A model generated the notes under the pieces. The model ran no database searches, was not told where the DNA came from, and saw only the letters and a list, made by a program, of their open reading frames with translations. This document shows positions 1 through 8,970 of a stretch of 64,000 nt of DNA, in pieces; the first letter of the stretch is position 1; each line of letters starts with the position of its first letter. The translations under genes and the position numbers were made by a program. This DNA comes from Palsa-504 sp963789225 (GTDB lineage: Bacteria; Actinomycetota; Actinomycetes; Streptosporangiales; Streptosporangiaceae): NCBI GenBank assembly GCA_963789225.1, contig CAWBKD010000036.1, positions 62,001 through 126,000 on the forward strand, written 5' to 3'.

Positions 1-100
1 ACCCTGCCGCCGCCCTGACGGTCACCCACCTGACCAAGCGGCAGGTAAGGCATCTGCCGCGGTATACCGGGCCTTCCGCGCTGGGATAGCCTCCTGACCG

Positions 101-2707
101 ATGCCTTTCCCGTCCCGGTGGCCCCGCCCGAGCCCGCGAGTGGCCGCCCTCGCGAGCCGCGGCGTGGTCGCCGCTGTGCTCGTCACCGCGCTGGCCGCCA
201 TTGCGCCGGGGGCCAGCGCGTCTGCGGGGATCACTGGGTCCAGCCCGCTCGCCCACGCGCCTGGTTTCCGGCAGGCGTTCGGGAAGCAGACGCTGGCCGA
301 CCCTTACGGCGTCGCCGCCGGCCCCGGCGGCACCCTCTGGGTGGCCGATACCGGTCACGACAGGATCGTCGAGTTCTCGCAGGCCGGGCACCTGATCACC
401 AGCGTCGGCGGCGGGCTGGACCAGCCTGAGGGCATCGCCACCGACGCGGCCGGCCACGTCTGGGTCTCGGATACCGGCCACGACCGGGTGGTCGAGTTCT
501 CCCCGGCCGGGCGCGTGCTGGCCGCGTTCGGCTCGGCGGGCAGCGGTAGCGGCCAGCTGGATCAGCCGGTCGCGCTGGCCCTCTCGCCTTCCGGCGACGT
601 CTGGGTCGCCGACCAGGGCAACAGCCGGGTGGAGGAGTTCTCCGCCTCGGGCCGGTATCTCGCCTCGATCAAGGTCCCGACGCCGGCCGGCGTCGCCCTG
701 GACGCCAGCGGGGATATCTGGGTGTCGAGCCCGAGTTACGCGCCCGGGAACGCGGTCGACGAGTTCTCGCCTTCCGGCCGGTCACTGCAGTCGTTCGGCA
801 CCACGCAGGCCGGCTACGGCGACCTCAGCGACACCGGGGGGATCGCGATCGGCCCAGCCGGGAGGGTCTATGTCGCGCAGCCGGACTACGGCTTTGTGTC
901 GGTGTTCGGGCGTAACGGGCTCTTCTACACCGAGTTCGGTCTGCGGTCCGACCCCGCTCAGGCGAGCGAGGACCTGGAGTTCCCGCAGGGCCTGGCGGTC
1001 ACCGCGACCGGGCAGGTGTGGGTCGCTGACAGCGGTGACAACCGGATCGCGGAGTTCGGCCAGACGGTCGGCCCGCGCGCGTCCGCGCCACCCAGCGGCG
1101 GCCCGCCGCTGCTGCTGGTCGGGGGGCTCGCCGTGCTCGGCGCGCTGCTGGCCAGAATCGGTCTCGCCTGGCTTTTCACACGCCGCCGCAGGCGCGCCGC
1201 ATCACCCGCAGCGCCCGAAGCGGGGCGAGCGGAGCCTCATGCGGGGCCAGCGGCGCCAGATGCGGGGTCACCCGCGCCGGATGCGCCGCCGCACGCCGAG
1301 TTCAGCAGGCGCCAGGTGCTGGCCGGAGCCACGGCCCTATCCGGTGTCGCGGTCGGCGGGGCGGTCCTCCCGCTCAGCCTGCGCCGGGCGCTGAGGGCCA
1401 CGCTCTCCGATCCGCCCGCCGGCACGCTGGCCGACGTCGAGCACATCGTGATCCTGATGCAGGAGAACCGCAGCTTCGACCACTACTTCGGCACCATGCC
1501 CGGCGTCCGCGGCTTCGCCGACCCGGCCGCCATCAGGCTGCCGGACGGTCGCCCGGTCTTCTACCAGCCGCGTCCGGCCCACGAGGGGCCCGGCTACCTG
1601 ACCCCGTTCCACTACGACACCAGGACCACCAGCGCGCAGGCCACCCCGGGCACCGACCATTCCTGGCCGACCCAGCACCAGGCCTGGAACAACGGCGCGA
1701 TGGACCAGTGGGTGGCAGCCAAGGGCCCCTACACGATGGGCTACTTCACGCAGGCCGACATCCCGTTCCACCGGGCGCTGGCGCAGGCGTTCACCATCTG
1801 CGACAACTACCACTGCTCCGTGCTCGGCCCGACCAACCCGAACCGGCTGTACATGTGGACGGGGATGATTGACCCGAACGGCGCGGCCGGGGGCCCGGTG
1901 ATCGACAACACCCCCGCGTACAACAACGTCATCCTCTCCTGGACCACCTACCCGGAGCGGCTGGAGCGGGCGGGCATCAGCTGGCAGGTGTACCAGGAAG
2001 AGGACAACTTCGACGACAACGCGCTGGCCTGGTTCCATCAGTTCAGCCGCGCGCCGACCTCGTCGCCGCTGCGGCAGCGGGGCATGCAGACGCGCGCGGC
2101 GGGCTGGTTCGAGAACGATGCGCGCCAGGGGAGGCTGCCCCAGGTGTCCTGGCTGGTGGCCCCCACCGCTCAGTCTGAGCATCCGGACTACTTCCCGGCC
2201 GCGGGCGCGGAGTACATCGCCAGCAAGCTCGAGGCCATCGCGTCGAATCCCGACCTATGGCGCAGCACCCTGTTCATCCTGTGCTACGACGAGAACGACG
2301 GGCTGTTCGACCATGTGCCGCCTCCCACGGCGCCGTCCGGCACGCCAGCCGAGTTCGTCGGCGCCGAGCCGATCGGGCTCGGCTTCCGGGTTCCCGCCCT
2401 GGTCATCTCGCCCTGGTCGGCAGGCGGCCGCGTCTGCTCCGACGTGCTCGATCACACCTCGCTCATCCGCGTCATCGAGAAGCGGTTCGGCGTCGCCGAG
2501 CCGAACATCAGCGCCTTCAGGCGACGCACCTGCGGCGACTTCACCAGCGCGCTGAGGTTCTCCGCCGAGCCGACCGGGTTTCCCCGGTCCAACCAGGCCA
2601 TCAGCCTGGCCACGGCGGAGGCAGGCCTGCTCGCCGCGCAGCAGGAGGTGTTCAGCAACCCGCCACCGCTGATCCCCGCGGTCAACGAGCCGGTCCCCGT
2701 ACAGTGA
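101..2707 (+). CDS. Secreted or membrane-anchored NHL-repeat / phospholipase C-type phosphoesterase fusion
   Basis: The protein is 868 aa. Residues 1-43 look like a signal peptide ending near SASA. Residues about 55-330 form an NHL-type beta-propeller, seen as repeats such as DRIVEFSQAGH, DRVVEFSPAGR and SRVEEFSASGR. A hydrophobic segment lies at about 338-358. A second, internal twin-arginine-like stretch follows at about 402 (FSRRQVLAGATALSG). The C-terminal half is a bacterial phosphoesterase of the phospholipase C / acid phosphatase family, with the metal-site motif MQENRSFDHYFG at about 452 and YDENDGLFDHV at about 727. Family members cleave phospholipids or other phosphate esters outside the cytoplasm; the substrate here is unknown. 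An internal Tat-like motif after a propeller suggests that a formerly separate secreted enzyme was fused to a propeller and membrane segment. Confidence 0.88.
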   Translation: MPFPSRWPRPSPRVAALASRGVVAAVLVTALAAIAPGASASAGITGSSPLAHAPGFRQAFGKQTLADPYGVAAGPGGTLWVADTGHDRIVEFSQAGHLITSVGGGLDQPEGIATDAAGHVWVSDTGHDRVVEFSPAGRVLAAFGSAGSGSGQLDQPVALALSPSGDVWVADQGNSRVEEFSASGRYLASIKVPTPAGVALDASGDIWVSSPSYAPGNAVDEFSPSGRSLQSFGTTQAGYGDLSDTGGIAIGPAGRVYVAQPDYGFVSVFGRNGLFYTEFGLRSDPAQASEDLEFPQGLAVTATGQVWVADSGDNRIAEFGQTVGPRASAPPSGGPPLLLVGGLAVLGALLARIGLAWLFTRRRRRAASPAAPEAGRAEPHAGPAAPDAGSPAPDAPPHAEFSRRQVLAGATALSGVAVGGAVLPLSLRRALRATLSDPPAGTLADVEHIVILMQENRSFDHYFGTMPGVRGFADPAAIRLPDGRPVFYQPRPAHEGPGYLTPFHYDTRTTSAQATPGTDHSWPTQHQAWNNGAMDQWVAAKGPYTMGYFTQADIPFHRALAQAFTICDNYHCSVLGPTNPNRLYMWTGMIDPNGAAGGPVIDNTPAYNNVILSWTTYPERLERAGISWQVYQEEDNFDDNALAWFHQFSRAPTSSPLRQRGMQTRAAGWFENDARQGRLPQVSWLVAPTAQSEHPDYFPAAGAEYIASKLEAIASNPDLWRSTLFILCYDENDGLFDHVPPPTAPSGTPAEFVGAEPIGLGFRVPALVISPWSAGGRVCSDVLDHTSLIRVIEKRFGVAEPNISAFRRRTCGDFTSALRFSAEPTGFPRSNQAISLATAEAGLLAAQQEVFSNPPPLIPAVNEPVPVQ

Positions 2708-2876
2708 CACCATGCCTGCCGCCCGCCATTGCCGGCACTGCTACGGTGATTGCCCGGGCGATTGCCTGATCCCCGCCGGGCAGGGAGCATGCATTCACCG
2801 CCGAGCCCCCACCTCGTTCCGGCAGCAGCTGCGCATCTGGCTGTGGCGGCTCCGGCGGCGCTTAAAGCCCGGGGCG

Positions 2877-3845
2877 TCACCGGGGCTTGAGCGGGACGGA
2901 CGGGAGCGGCGGTGCCTTCAGCGGGTCTCCGGGGTAGCCGCGGACTTCCGCGAACCGCCCGGCGGCCCAGTCCTCGCGAGCCTGCGCGATTTCCTCGCCC
3001 GTACGCGCGACGAAGTTCCACCACATCACCAGGCGCTCGGTGAACGGCGCGCCGCCCAGGACGAAGAACCGGGCGAGCCGCCGCCCTCCCGCCGGAGACA
3101 GCCGGACCTCCGACCGGCCCGGGGAAAGGTGCGCGAGCAGGCCCGGCGCGATGAGCGCCCCCTCGACCAGCGCCGATCCGTCCACGGCGACCACCCCGTA
3201 CTCGAAATCCTCCCGCACAGGCAGGATGAAGTCATCGCCGCCTGGAACCGCCACTTCGAACCCGATGAGCGGGGTGAAGACCTCGGCTGGCGAACGCTCG
3301 CCCTGGTGCTCGCCGATGACGACGGTCACCTGGGCGCCGCCCGCACGCACCACCGGCAGGTCGGCGTGGTGCGCAAAGCGCGGCTCGGTGAACCGGTCAG
3401 AGCTGGGCAGGGCGATCCAGAGCTGCAGGCCGTGCAACACCGGCGGCCGACCCGCCGCCGACTCCTCAGAGTGCGCGATGCGCCGCCCGGCGGTCATCAG
3501 GTTCAGCTCGCCGGGGCGGATCAGCTGCCTGCTGCCGAGGCTGTCCCGGTGCAGGACCAGGCCCTCGAACAGCCAGCTCGCGGTCTGCAGGCCGATGTGC
3601 GGGTGCGGCGGCACCTGCATGCCAGGCCCGGTGCTCACGTCGTCGGGGCCGTAGTGGTCGAGGAAGCACCACGCGCCGATGGTCCGCAGCGCGCGCTGCG
3701 GCAGCAGCCTGCGGACTTCGGTGCCGTCGCCGACGGCCGCCTTGCGGGCCTCGAGCACGTCCACCGCGTGGTGCACGCCGGGGGAGACGACCCCGACGCT
3801 CGCGGGCATCGTGATCGCCTCTGGCGCCGGATCCAGGTTGCTCAC
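2877..3845 (-). CDS. Pirin family protein
   Basis: The protein is 322 aa. It carries the pirin cupin signature in its N-terminal half (FLDHYGPDD, then PPHPHIGLQT, HRDSLG and GELNLMTAGRRIAHSEES), including the metal-binding His residues and Glu. Pirins are bicupin proteins; some act as quercetin dioxygenases, others bind regulators. I chose GTG at 3845 because a GGAGG at 3851-3855 lies 5 nt upstream; an in-frame TTG one codon earlier is too close. The end of a tnpB-type insertion sequence begins only about 20 bp upstream, so the promoter was probably altered by the insertion. Confidence 0.9.
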   Translation of the reverse strand: MSNLDPAPEAITMPASVGVVSPGVHHAVDVLEARKAAVGDGTEVRRLLPQRALRTIGAWCFLDHYGPDDVSTGPGMQVPPHPHIGLQTASWLFEGLVLHRDSLGSRQLIRPGELNLMTAGRRIAHSEESAAGRPPVLHGLQLWIALPSSDRFTEPRFAHHADLPVVRAGGAQVTVVIGEHQGERSPAEVFTPLIGFEVAVPGGDDFILPVREDFEYGVVAVDGSALVEGALIAPGLLAHLSPGRSEVRLSPAGGRRLARFFVLGGAPFTERLVMWWNFVARTGEEIAQAREDWAAGRFAEVRGYPGDPLKAPPLPSVPLKPR

Positions 3846-3863
3846 CAAGACCTCCGGAGGAAG

Positions 3864-3883
3864 CCCCGGCCTTCAGGCCGGGG
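3864..3883. repeat. Left-end hairpin of the tnpB element
   Basis: A perfect 8-bp stem (CCCCGGCC / GGCCGGGG) encloses the loop TTCA. It matches the kind of subterminal hairpin that IS200/IS605 transposases recognise, and is similar in sequence to the right-end hairpin at 4757-4776. Confidence 0.7.
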
Positions 3884-3979
3884 AGGAATCCGGTGCCACG
3901 CGAAGCAGGACGGGACAAGACAGTCGCCCGGACGGCGCGGCTCCCGCAGTTTTTCGATCAGATGTGCGATACTGTAAGT

Positions 3980-4781
3980 ATGAGGACGGCGTACCGGTGC
4001 CGGGCATACCCCGACGAGGCGCAACAGCACCTGCTGGCACGCACGTTCGGCTGCGTCCGGGTGCGTGTGGAACCGGACCCTGGCCGCCCGCTGCGCCCGG
4101 TACGCCGCCGAGGGTACGGGCACCTCCTACGCGCAGACCGACCGGGCGGTCACCAGCAACGGGCAGCGGATTGCTAACCCCCGGCACCTGGCGCGCAAGG
4201 CCCGGAACCTTGCCCGCTACCAGCGGCGCATGGCCCGCTGCCGGAAAGGATCGGCCAACCAGGCCAAGGCCGCGGCGAAGGTAGCCCGCGCCCACCGCAA
4301 GATCCGCAACGCCCGCCGCGACTTCCTGCACCGCGCCAGCACCGGCCTGGTCCGCCGCAACGATGTCATCGTCATCGAAGACCTCGCGGTCCGCAACATG
4401 GTCGCGAACCGGCACCTGGCCCGCGCGATCTCGGACTGCGGGTGGGCCGAGTTCCGCCGCCAGCTCGAGTACAAGTGCCACAGGTACGGGCGGGACCTGG
4501 TCGTCATAGACCGCTGGTACCCGTCGTCCAAGACTTGCTCGGCGTGCGGGCACCTGCTCGCAGAGCTGAGCCTGTCCACCAGGCACTGGAGATGCCCATC
4601 GTGCGGCACCCGGCACGACCGGGACGCTAATGCCGCGAAGAACATTCTGGCGGCAGGTCTTGCCGTGTCTACCTGCGGAGGTGACGTAAGACATTGCGGG
4701 TCTTCCCGGGTGCGGTCGCCCGTGAAACAGGAACCCCGGCCCGCGAGGACCGGAATCCCCGTCCTTCAGGGCAGGGAGTAG
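3980..4781 (+). pseudogene. tnpB: tnpB (IS605 OrfB) pseudogene: frameshift plus internal deletion
   Basis: The reading starts at ATG 3980 (MRTAYRCRAYPDEAQ). An extra C at about 4064 then shifts the frame: the expected VVWNRTLAARC continues in the frame ending at 4781. Near 4147 the sequence jumps from YAQTDRA straight to VTSNGQRIANP, so most of the N-terminal half of a normal protein of about 400 aa is gone, including the first RuvC aspartate (normally in GVDLG). The later parts remain: VIVIEDLAV with the RuvC glutamate, the zinc ribbon (CSACG and CPSCG) and the final DRDANAAKNI. TnpB is an RNA-guided nuclease; this copy must be inactive. The 3' end of the gene overlaps the place where the guide (omega) RNA of such elements normally lies. 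Confidence 0.88.
4757..4776 (+). repeat. Right-end hairpin; overlaps likely omega-RNA 3' part
   Basis: CCCCGTCC, TTCA and GGGCAGGG form an imperfect hairpin at the 3' end of tnpB, mirroring the left-end hairpin. In this family the 3' end of tnpB also encodes the guide RNA scaffold. Transcription of it here is inferred from the family, not seen. Confidence 0.55.
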
Positions 4782-4797
4782 TCAAAGGTCCATGATG

Positions 4798-5253
4798 TCA
4801 ATGACCGAGCCACACCGACAGCGCGGCGACGCCGAACCAGGCGAGGCCGCTGATCACGCCGAGCAGCGTCTTCGGGCCGCCTGAAGTGCCGAAGGACGTC
4901 GCCAGGACCAGGCAGATGATCGTGACGATGGCCCCGCTGGCCAGCCACTTCAGCTGCTGGCGCCGGTCCCCGCTGCTGCGGCGCCAGCTCAGCGCCTGCC
5001 GGGCGATGAAGGCCAGCGACAGCCCGATGGTCACGAAGATGAGCGGGCCCTGGACGGCGTTGAACCAACCGGCCGGGTGATCCACCGTAGCCAGGCCGCC
5101 CGTGTTGTCCACCCGGATCGGGTGCGCGGTGAGAGCGCCCGCGATCGCCGCGCAGCTCGCGAGGACCAGCAGCGCGAAGGCCACGGCGTAGATCCGCAGG
5201 GCCGACCGCCAGAAGCGCGAGGCCAGCCTGCCATCGGGGAACAGCAGGATGTT
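4798..5253 (-). pseudogene. Sensor histidine kinase, N-terminal membrane-domain remnant
   Basis: An open frame on the minus strand reads NILLFPDGRLASRFWRSALR from 5253, then transmembrane segments, then RRQQLKWLASGAIVT and a last hydrophobic stretch before the stop at 4798. The motifs FPDGRL and QLKWL are typical of the membrane sensor part of actinobacterial HisKA_3 histidine kinases. The first part of the protein is missing upstream of about 5253, and the whole kinase core is missing downstream. The gene is therefore broken at both ends; the downstream break is next to the tnpB element. Confidence 0.7.
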
Positions 5254-5373
5254 CCGTGAACGTTACGACCAGCCGGGCACCTGCCGTTCACCTGCGCGTG
5301 TCTGGCGGCTGGCGCAGCGGAAAAAGTACAATCCGAGCGACCGTGTGGCAGTGCCGGACTGGCAGGGAGACTA

Positions 5374-6804
5374 ATGACCGAGATCATCGCGGGCGCTCAT
5401 CAGTCCGATACTCACCAGAAGGCGCTCCGGATCAACCTGGATCCGCGCTGGTACGGGACGATCGCGGAGATCGGGGCCGGCCAGGAGGTGGTCCGCTGGT
5501 TCTTCCGGGTCGGGGGCGCCGCGGGCACCGTGGCCAAGTCCATCTCCGCCTACGACATGGCGGTCAGCGACGCCGAGTACGGCAAGGCGGACCGCTATGT
5601 GTCCATGGGCCGGCTGCAGGGCATGCTCGACAAGGAATTCCAGCTCAACGTCGAGCGGCTCAACGAGGAGCGCGGCGACTCCAACTGCTTCTTCGCCTTC
5701 GCCGATACCGTGGTCGCGCGCAGCTTCCGGGGCGGCAACGAGTGCCACGGCTGGATGGGCGTGAAGTTCCAGGCCCAGGCGCACGACGAGCCTTCCCAGA
5801 TCGTGATGCACATCCGCATGCTCGACGTCGAGGCGTGGCTGCAGCAGGAGGCCCTCGGCATCATCGGGGTGAACCTGCTGTACGGGGCGTTCTTCGAGCA
5901 TCACGAGCCGGAGCGGCTGATCGAGAGCCTGCTGGACGGGCTGACCGTCGGGCGTATCGAGATCGACATGATCCAGTTCCGCGGGATCGAGTTCCGGGGC
6001 GTCGACAACCGGCTGATGGCGCTCAAGCTCGTCCAGATCGGGCTGAGCGGCGTGGCGATGTTCGGCCCCGACCGCGTGGTGCTGCAGCCGAGCGAGGTGC
6101 TGCGCAAGAAGGCGGTCCTGGTCGAGCGGGGCAGCTTCCGGCCGCCCACGCACGTGAACCTCGACATGCTCGAGACGGCCAGGGCCAGGTTCGCCGAGGA
6201 TCCCGCCGTAGCCGGCAAGGAGATCCTCCAGCTCACCGAGATCACCATGCGGAACCTGCTCGCCGGCGGCCACGAGGTCGACCGGCGCGACTTCCTGGCC
6301 CGGGCCGAGCTGCTCGCCGCCTGCGGCGAGACGGTCCTGATCACCGACTACTTCGACTACTACCGGCTGGCCGCTTACATCGGGGAACGGACCACGGAGC
6401 GGATCGGCATCGTGATGGGCGTGCCGAGCCTGATCGATCTGTTCGACGAGAAGAACCACGCGCAGTTGCCGGGCGGGATCTTGGAGAGCTTCGGGCGCCT
6501 GTTCAAGAACGGCCTGAAGCTCTACGTCTACCCCCACAAGCCGACCCAAGATGACGAGCTCAGGACGGTCGACAACATCAAGGTCCAGAACGAGCTCCAG
6601 CCGCTTTACGACTACCTGTATCACCGCGGCAGCTTCGTGCACCTGGGCAACTACCGTCCAGAGTACCTGTCGATCTTCAGCCGTGACGTGCTGCGCCGGA
6701 TCGCCGCGCAGGACGACTCCTGGGAGACGATGGTCCCCGAGGAGGTCGCGGGGCTCATCAAGCGCCGCGGGTTCTTCGGCTACGTCAAGCCGGGCCAGGA
6801 CTAG
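5374..6804 (+). CDS. Conserved uncharacterised protein (476 aa)
   Basis: This is a soluble-looking 476-aa protein with good codon bias. ATG 5374 follows a GGGAG about 6 nt upstream. I do not recognise a domain with a known reaction. It has conserved-looking motifs such as NEERGDSNCFFAF (about 96-108), ITDYFDYYRL (about 324-333) and PGGILESFGRLF. Proteins of this type occur in many bacteria, and I recall some being annotated as TonB-related or nucleotide adenylyltransferase-like; neither label is supported by a motif I can see here. It stands alone, with convergent acetoacetyl-CoA synthetase downstream. Confidence 0.8.
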   Translation: MTEIIAGAHQSDTHQKALRINLDPRWYGTIAEIGAGQEVVRWFFRVGGAAGTVAKSISAYDMAVSDAEYGKADRYVSMGRLQGMLDKEFQLNVERLNEERGDSNCFFAFADTVVARSFRGGNECHGWMGVKFQAQAHDEPSQIVMHIRMLDVEAWLQQEALGIIGVNLLYGAFFEHHEPERLIESLLDGLTVGRIEIDMIQFRGIEFRGVDNRLMALKLVQIGLSGVAMFGPDRVVLQPSEVLRKKAVLVERGSFRPPTHVNLDMLETARARFAEDPAVAGKEILQLTEITMRNLLAGGHEVDRRDFLARAELLAACGETVLITDYFDYYRLAAYIGERTTERIGIVMGVPSLIDLFDEKNHAQLPGGILESFGRLFKNGLKLYVYPHKPTQDDELRTVDNIKVQNELQPLYDYLYHRGSFVHLGNYRPEYLSIFSRDVLRRIAAQDDSWETMVPEEVAGLIKRRGFFGYVKPGQD

Positions 6805-6825
6805 CGTCCGGCCAGTCCAGGCGGC

Positions 6826-8850
6826 TCAGTCCAGGCGGTAGTCGTCCTGGGTGCCCGCGTATTCGGCGAACGCGTCGAGCGAGGCCGGGTTGGCCATCGC
6901 GTTGCGGTTGGCGGCCTGGTCAGGCGGCGTGCCCAGCAGGACCTTGCGGACGGGCACCTCCATCTTCTTGCCGGTCAGCGTGACAGGGATGGCCGCGACC
7001 TGGATGATCCGGTCGGGGACGTGCCGCGCGGTGTACTGGCGGCGGAGCCGGTCGTCGATCTTGGCCCGGAGCGGGTCGTCGAGGACGGCCCCGTCCTCCA
7101 GCGTGACGAACAGCGGCATGAAGAACCCGCCGCCGGGCAGGTCGAGGTTGACGATGAGCGCGTCGGCGACCTCCTCGACCGACTCGAGCGCGGCGTAGAT
7201 CTCCGCGGTGCCGATGCGGATGCCGTGCCGATTCAGGGTCGCGTCGCTGCGGCCGAGCACGAAGCAGCCGCCGCGCTCGTTGACCTTGAAGAAGTCGCCC
7301 TGCCGCCAGACCCCGGGGAAGTCGGCGAAGTACGTCTGCCGGTAGAGCTGGCCGTCCTCGTCGTTCCAGAGCCGGACCGGCATCGACGGCATCGGCTGGG
7401 TGATCACCATCTCGCCGACCTCCCCGGTGACCGGCTGGCCCTGGGGGTTGAACGCGTAGGCCGACACGCCGAGGTTGCGGGCCTGATGCTCGCCGGCGTA
7501 GACCGGCAGCGTGGGCACGCCGCCGGTGAACCCGCTGCAGACGTCGGTGCCGCCGCTGCCCACGTGCAGCCATAGATCACGCTTGACGTTCCGGTAGAAC
7601 CAGGCGCCTGTTTCCGCGGAGACCGGAGAGCCCGCCAACATGATGGCGGACAGCGCAGACAGGTCGTACTTGTCGCCGGGCACCAGGCCTGCCCTGGCCA
7701 TCAGGTCGACGTACGCGGGGCTGGCCCCGAAGAAGTTTACGCGGGCGTTCTGTGCCATCTCCCACAGCACGTCCGGGCGCGGGTAGCCGGGGTTCCCGTC
7801 GTACAGCAGCGGCCGCACGCCCAGCACCAGCGAGCTCACCAGGAAGTTCCACATCATCCAGCCGGCCGTGGTGTAAAAGAACATCCGGTCACCCGGACGA
7901 AGGTCGTTGTGGAACGTCAGCAGCTTGAGCTGCTCGATGAGGATGCCGCCGTGGCTGTGCGTGAGAGCCTTGGGCAGCCCGGTGGTGCCGGAGGAGAACA
8001 AGATCCACAGCGGATGCCCGAACGGCACCTGCTCGAACTGGAATCCGGCGGCGGCCACCGGCGGGTGATCCATCAGCTCATCCCAGCCCCGCGCGCGGCC
8101 CGCCCCAGGCACGCCGGGGACGGCCGCCGCCAGGGGCCCGCGGACCCCGATCACGTGCTCGAGCCCGGGCAGCCGCGAGATGATCTGCTCCAGCTCGGCG
8201 GTGCGGTCGTAGTCCTGGCCGCTGTACCGGTAGCTGTCGACGCATAGGAGGACCTTCGGGGCGAGCTGCCCGAACCTGTCGCTCACGCCGCGCCAGCCGA
8301 AGTCGGGGGAGCAGCTGGTCCAGATCGCGCCGATGCTGGTCGTGGCCAGCATCGCGATCGCGGTCTGCGGGATGTTCGGCATGCAGGAGGCGACCCGGTC
8401 GCCGGGGCGCACGCCCATGTCGCGCAGCCGGGTGGCCAGGACGCGCACGCTGTTCGCCAGGTCCGGCCAGGGCAGGCCGGTCAGCGGCATGGTCTCGGAC
8501 TGGTAATAGAGGGCGTCCTGGCCCGGCTGCTCGCTCCGCAGCACGTGCTCGGCGTAATTCAGCCTGGCCCCGGGGAACCAGTCCGCGCCGGGCATGGTCC
8601 TGGCGCCCAGGACCGCCCGCGGCGGAGCCGACGCCTGGACGCCGCAGTAGTCCCAGATCGCCTGCCAGAAGCCGTCCAGATCGGTCACCGACCATTGCCA
8701 CAGGTCCTGGTAGGCACCGAAATCATGACCGCGTTCGGCCGCGAGCCACCGCGTGAACGCCGTCACGTTGGCGCGTTCCACCCGGTCGGGCCCCGGCGTC
8801 CACAGCAGGTCACCCTCGCGGACGGGGATCGGAGGACCTAGCGGCTCCAC
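6826..8850 (-). CDS. Acetoacetate--CoA ligase (acetoacetyl-CoA synthetase)
   Basis: A protein of about 674 aa in the ANL superfamily. It contains the phosphate-binding loop FSSGTTGLPKALTHSHGG (about 281-298), the A8 region GRSDATLNRHGIRIG (about 530) and the catalytic lysine region LTGKKMEVPVRK (about 623). The N-terminal WQWSVTDLDGFWQAIWDY fits acetoacetyl-CoA synthetases. It activates acetoacetate to acetoacetyl-CoA with ATP. The start is uncertain: GTG 8850 gives the usual family length, but ATG 8934 (28 codons longer) is in frame; neither has a strong ribosome site. The frame stays open to 9915 only because it runs antisense to the next gene. Confidence 0.93.
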   Translation of the reverse strand: MEPLGPPIPVREGDLLWTPGPDRVERANVTAFTRWLAAERGHDFGAYQDLWQWSVTDLDGFWQAIWDYCGVQASAPPRAVLGARTMPGADWFPGARLNYAEHVLRSEQPGQDALYYQSETMPLTGLPWPDLANSVRVLATRLRDMGVRPGDRVASCMPNIPQTAIAMLATTSIGAIWTSCSPDFGWRGVSDRFGQLAPKVLLCVDSYRYSGQDYDRTAELEQIISRLPGLEHVIGVRGPLAAAVPGVPGAGRARGWDELMDHPPVAAAGFQFEQVPFGHPLWILFSSGTTGLPKALTHSHGGILIEQLKLLTFHNDLRPGDRMFFYTTAGWMMWNFLVSSLVLGVRPLLYDGNPGYPRPDVLWEMAQNARVNFFGASPAYVDLMARAGLVPGDKYDLSALSAIMLAGSPVSAETGAWFYRNVKRDLWLHVGSGGTDVCSGFTGGVPTLPVYAGEHQARNLGVSAYAFNPQGQPVTGEVGEMVITQPMPSMPVRLWNDEDGQLYRQTYFADFPGVWRQGDFFKVNERGGCFVLGRSDATLNRHGIRIGTAEIYAALESVEEVADALIVNLDLPGGGFFMPLFVTLEDGAVLDDPLRAKIDDRLRRQYTARHVPDRIIQVAAIPVTLTGKKMEVPVRKVLLGTPPDQAANRNAMANPASLDAFAEYAGTQDDYRLD

Positions 8851-8970
8851 ATCGCAGACGGTGCCATAGCCGGACCGCCGGTGGCAATGGGGTCCCCGCA
8901 CTAATGGGCCTGGCGGAAATGCTGGCCGCGCCATGATGGCGGGGCCAAAACTGCCGTATAAGGTGTTGCA

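Larger units (their letters stand above)
3851..4785 (+). mobile_element. Degenerate IS200/IS605-type (tnpB-only) insertion sequence
   Basis: The element has a near-perfect hairpin at each end (3864-3883 and 4757-4776; both read CCCC, a GC stem, TTCA in the loop, then the complement) and a tnpB-like gene between them. No tnpA is present, so it would need transposase in trans. The exact boundaries are estimated from the hairpins. It separates the pirin gene from a broken histidine kinase gene, so its arrival or a linked deletion probably destroyed the latter. Confidence 0.75.

Noticed and set aside
1337..2182. Minus-strand frame opposite the phosphoesterase domain
   Set aside because: Shadow of the strong coding frame on the plus strand; no motifs.
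5371..6642. Long open frame on the minus strand opposite the 476-aa gene
   Set aside because: It is the antisense shadow of a gene with normal codon bias and ribosome site; its translation is rich in His/Asp/Val/Leu without domains.
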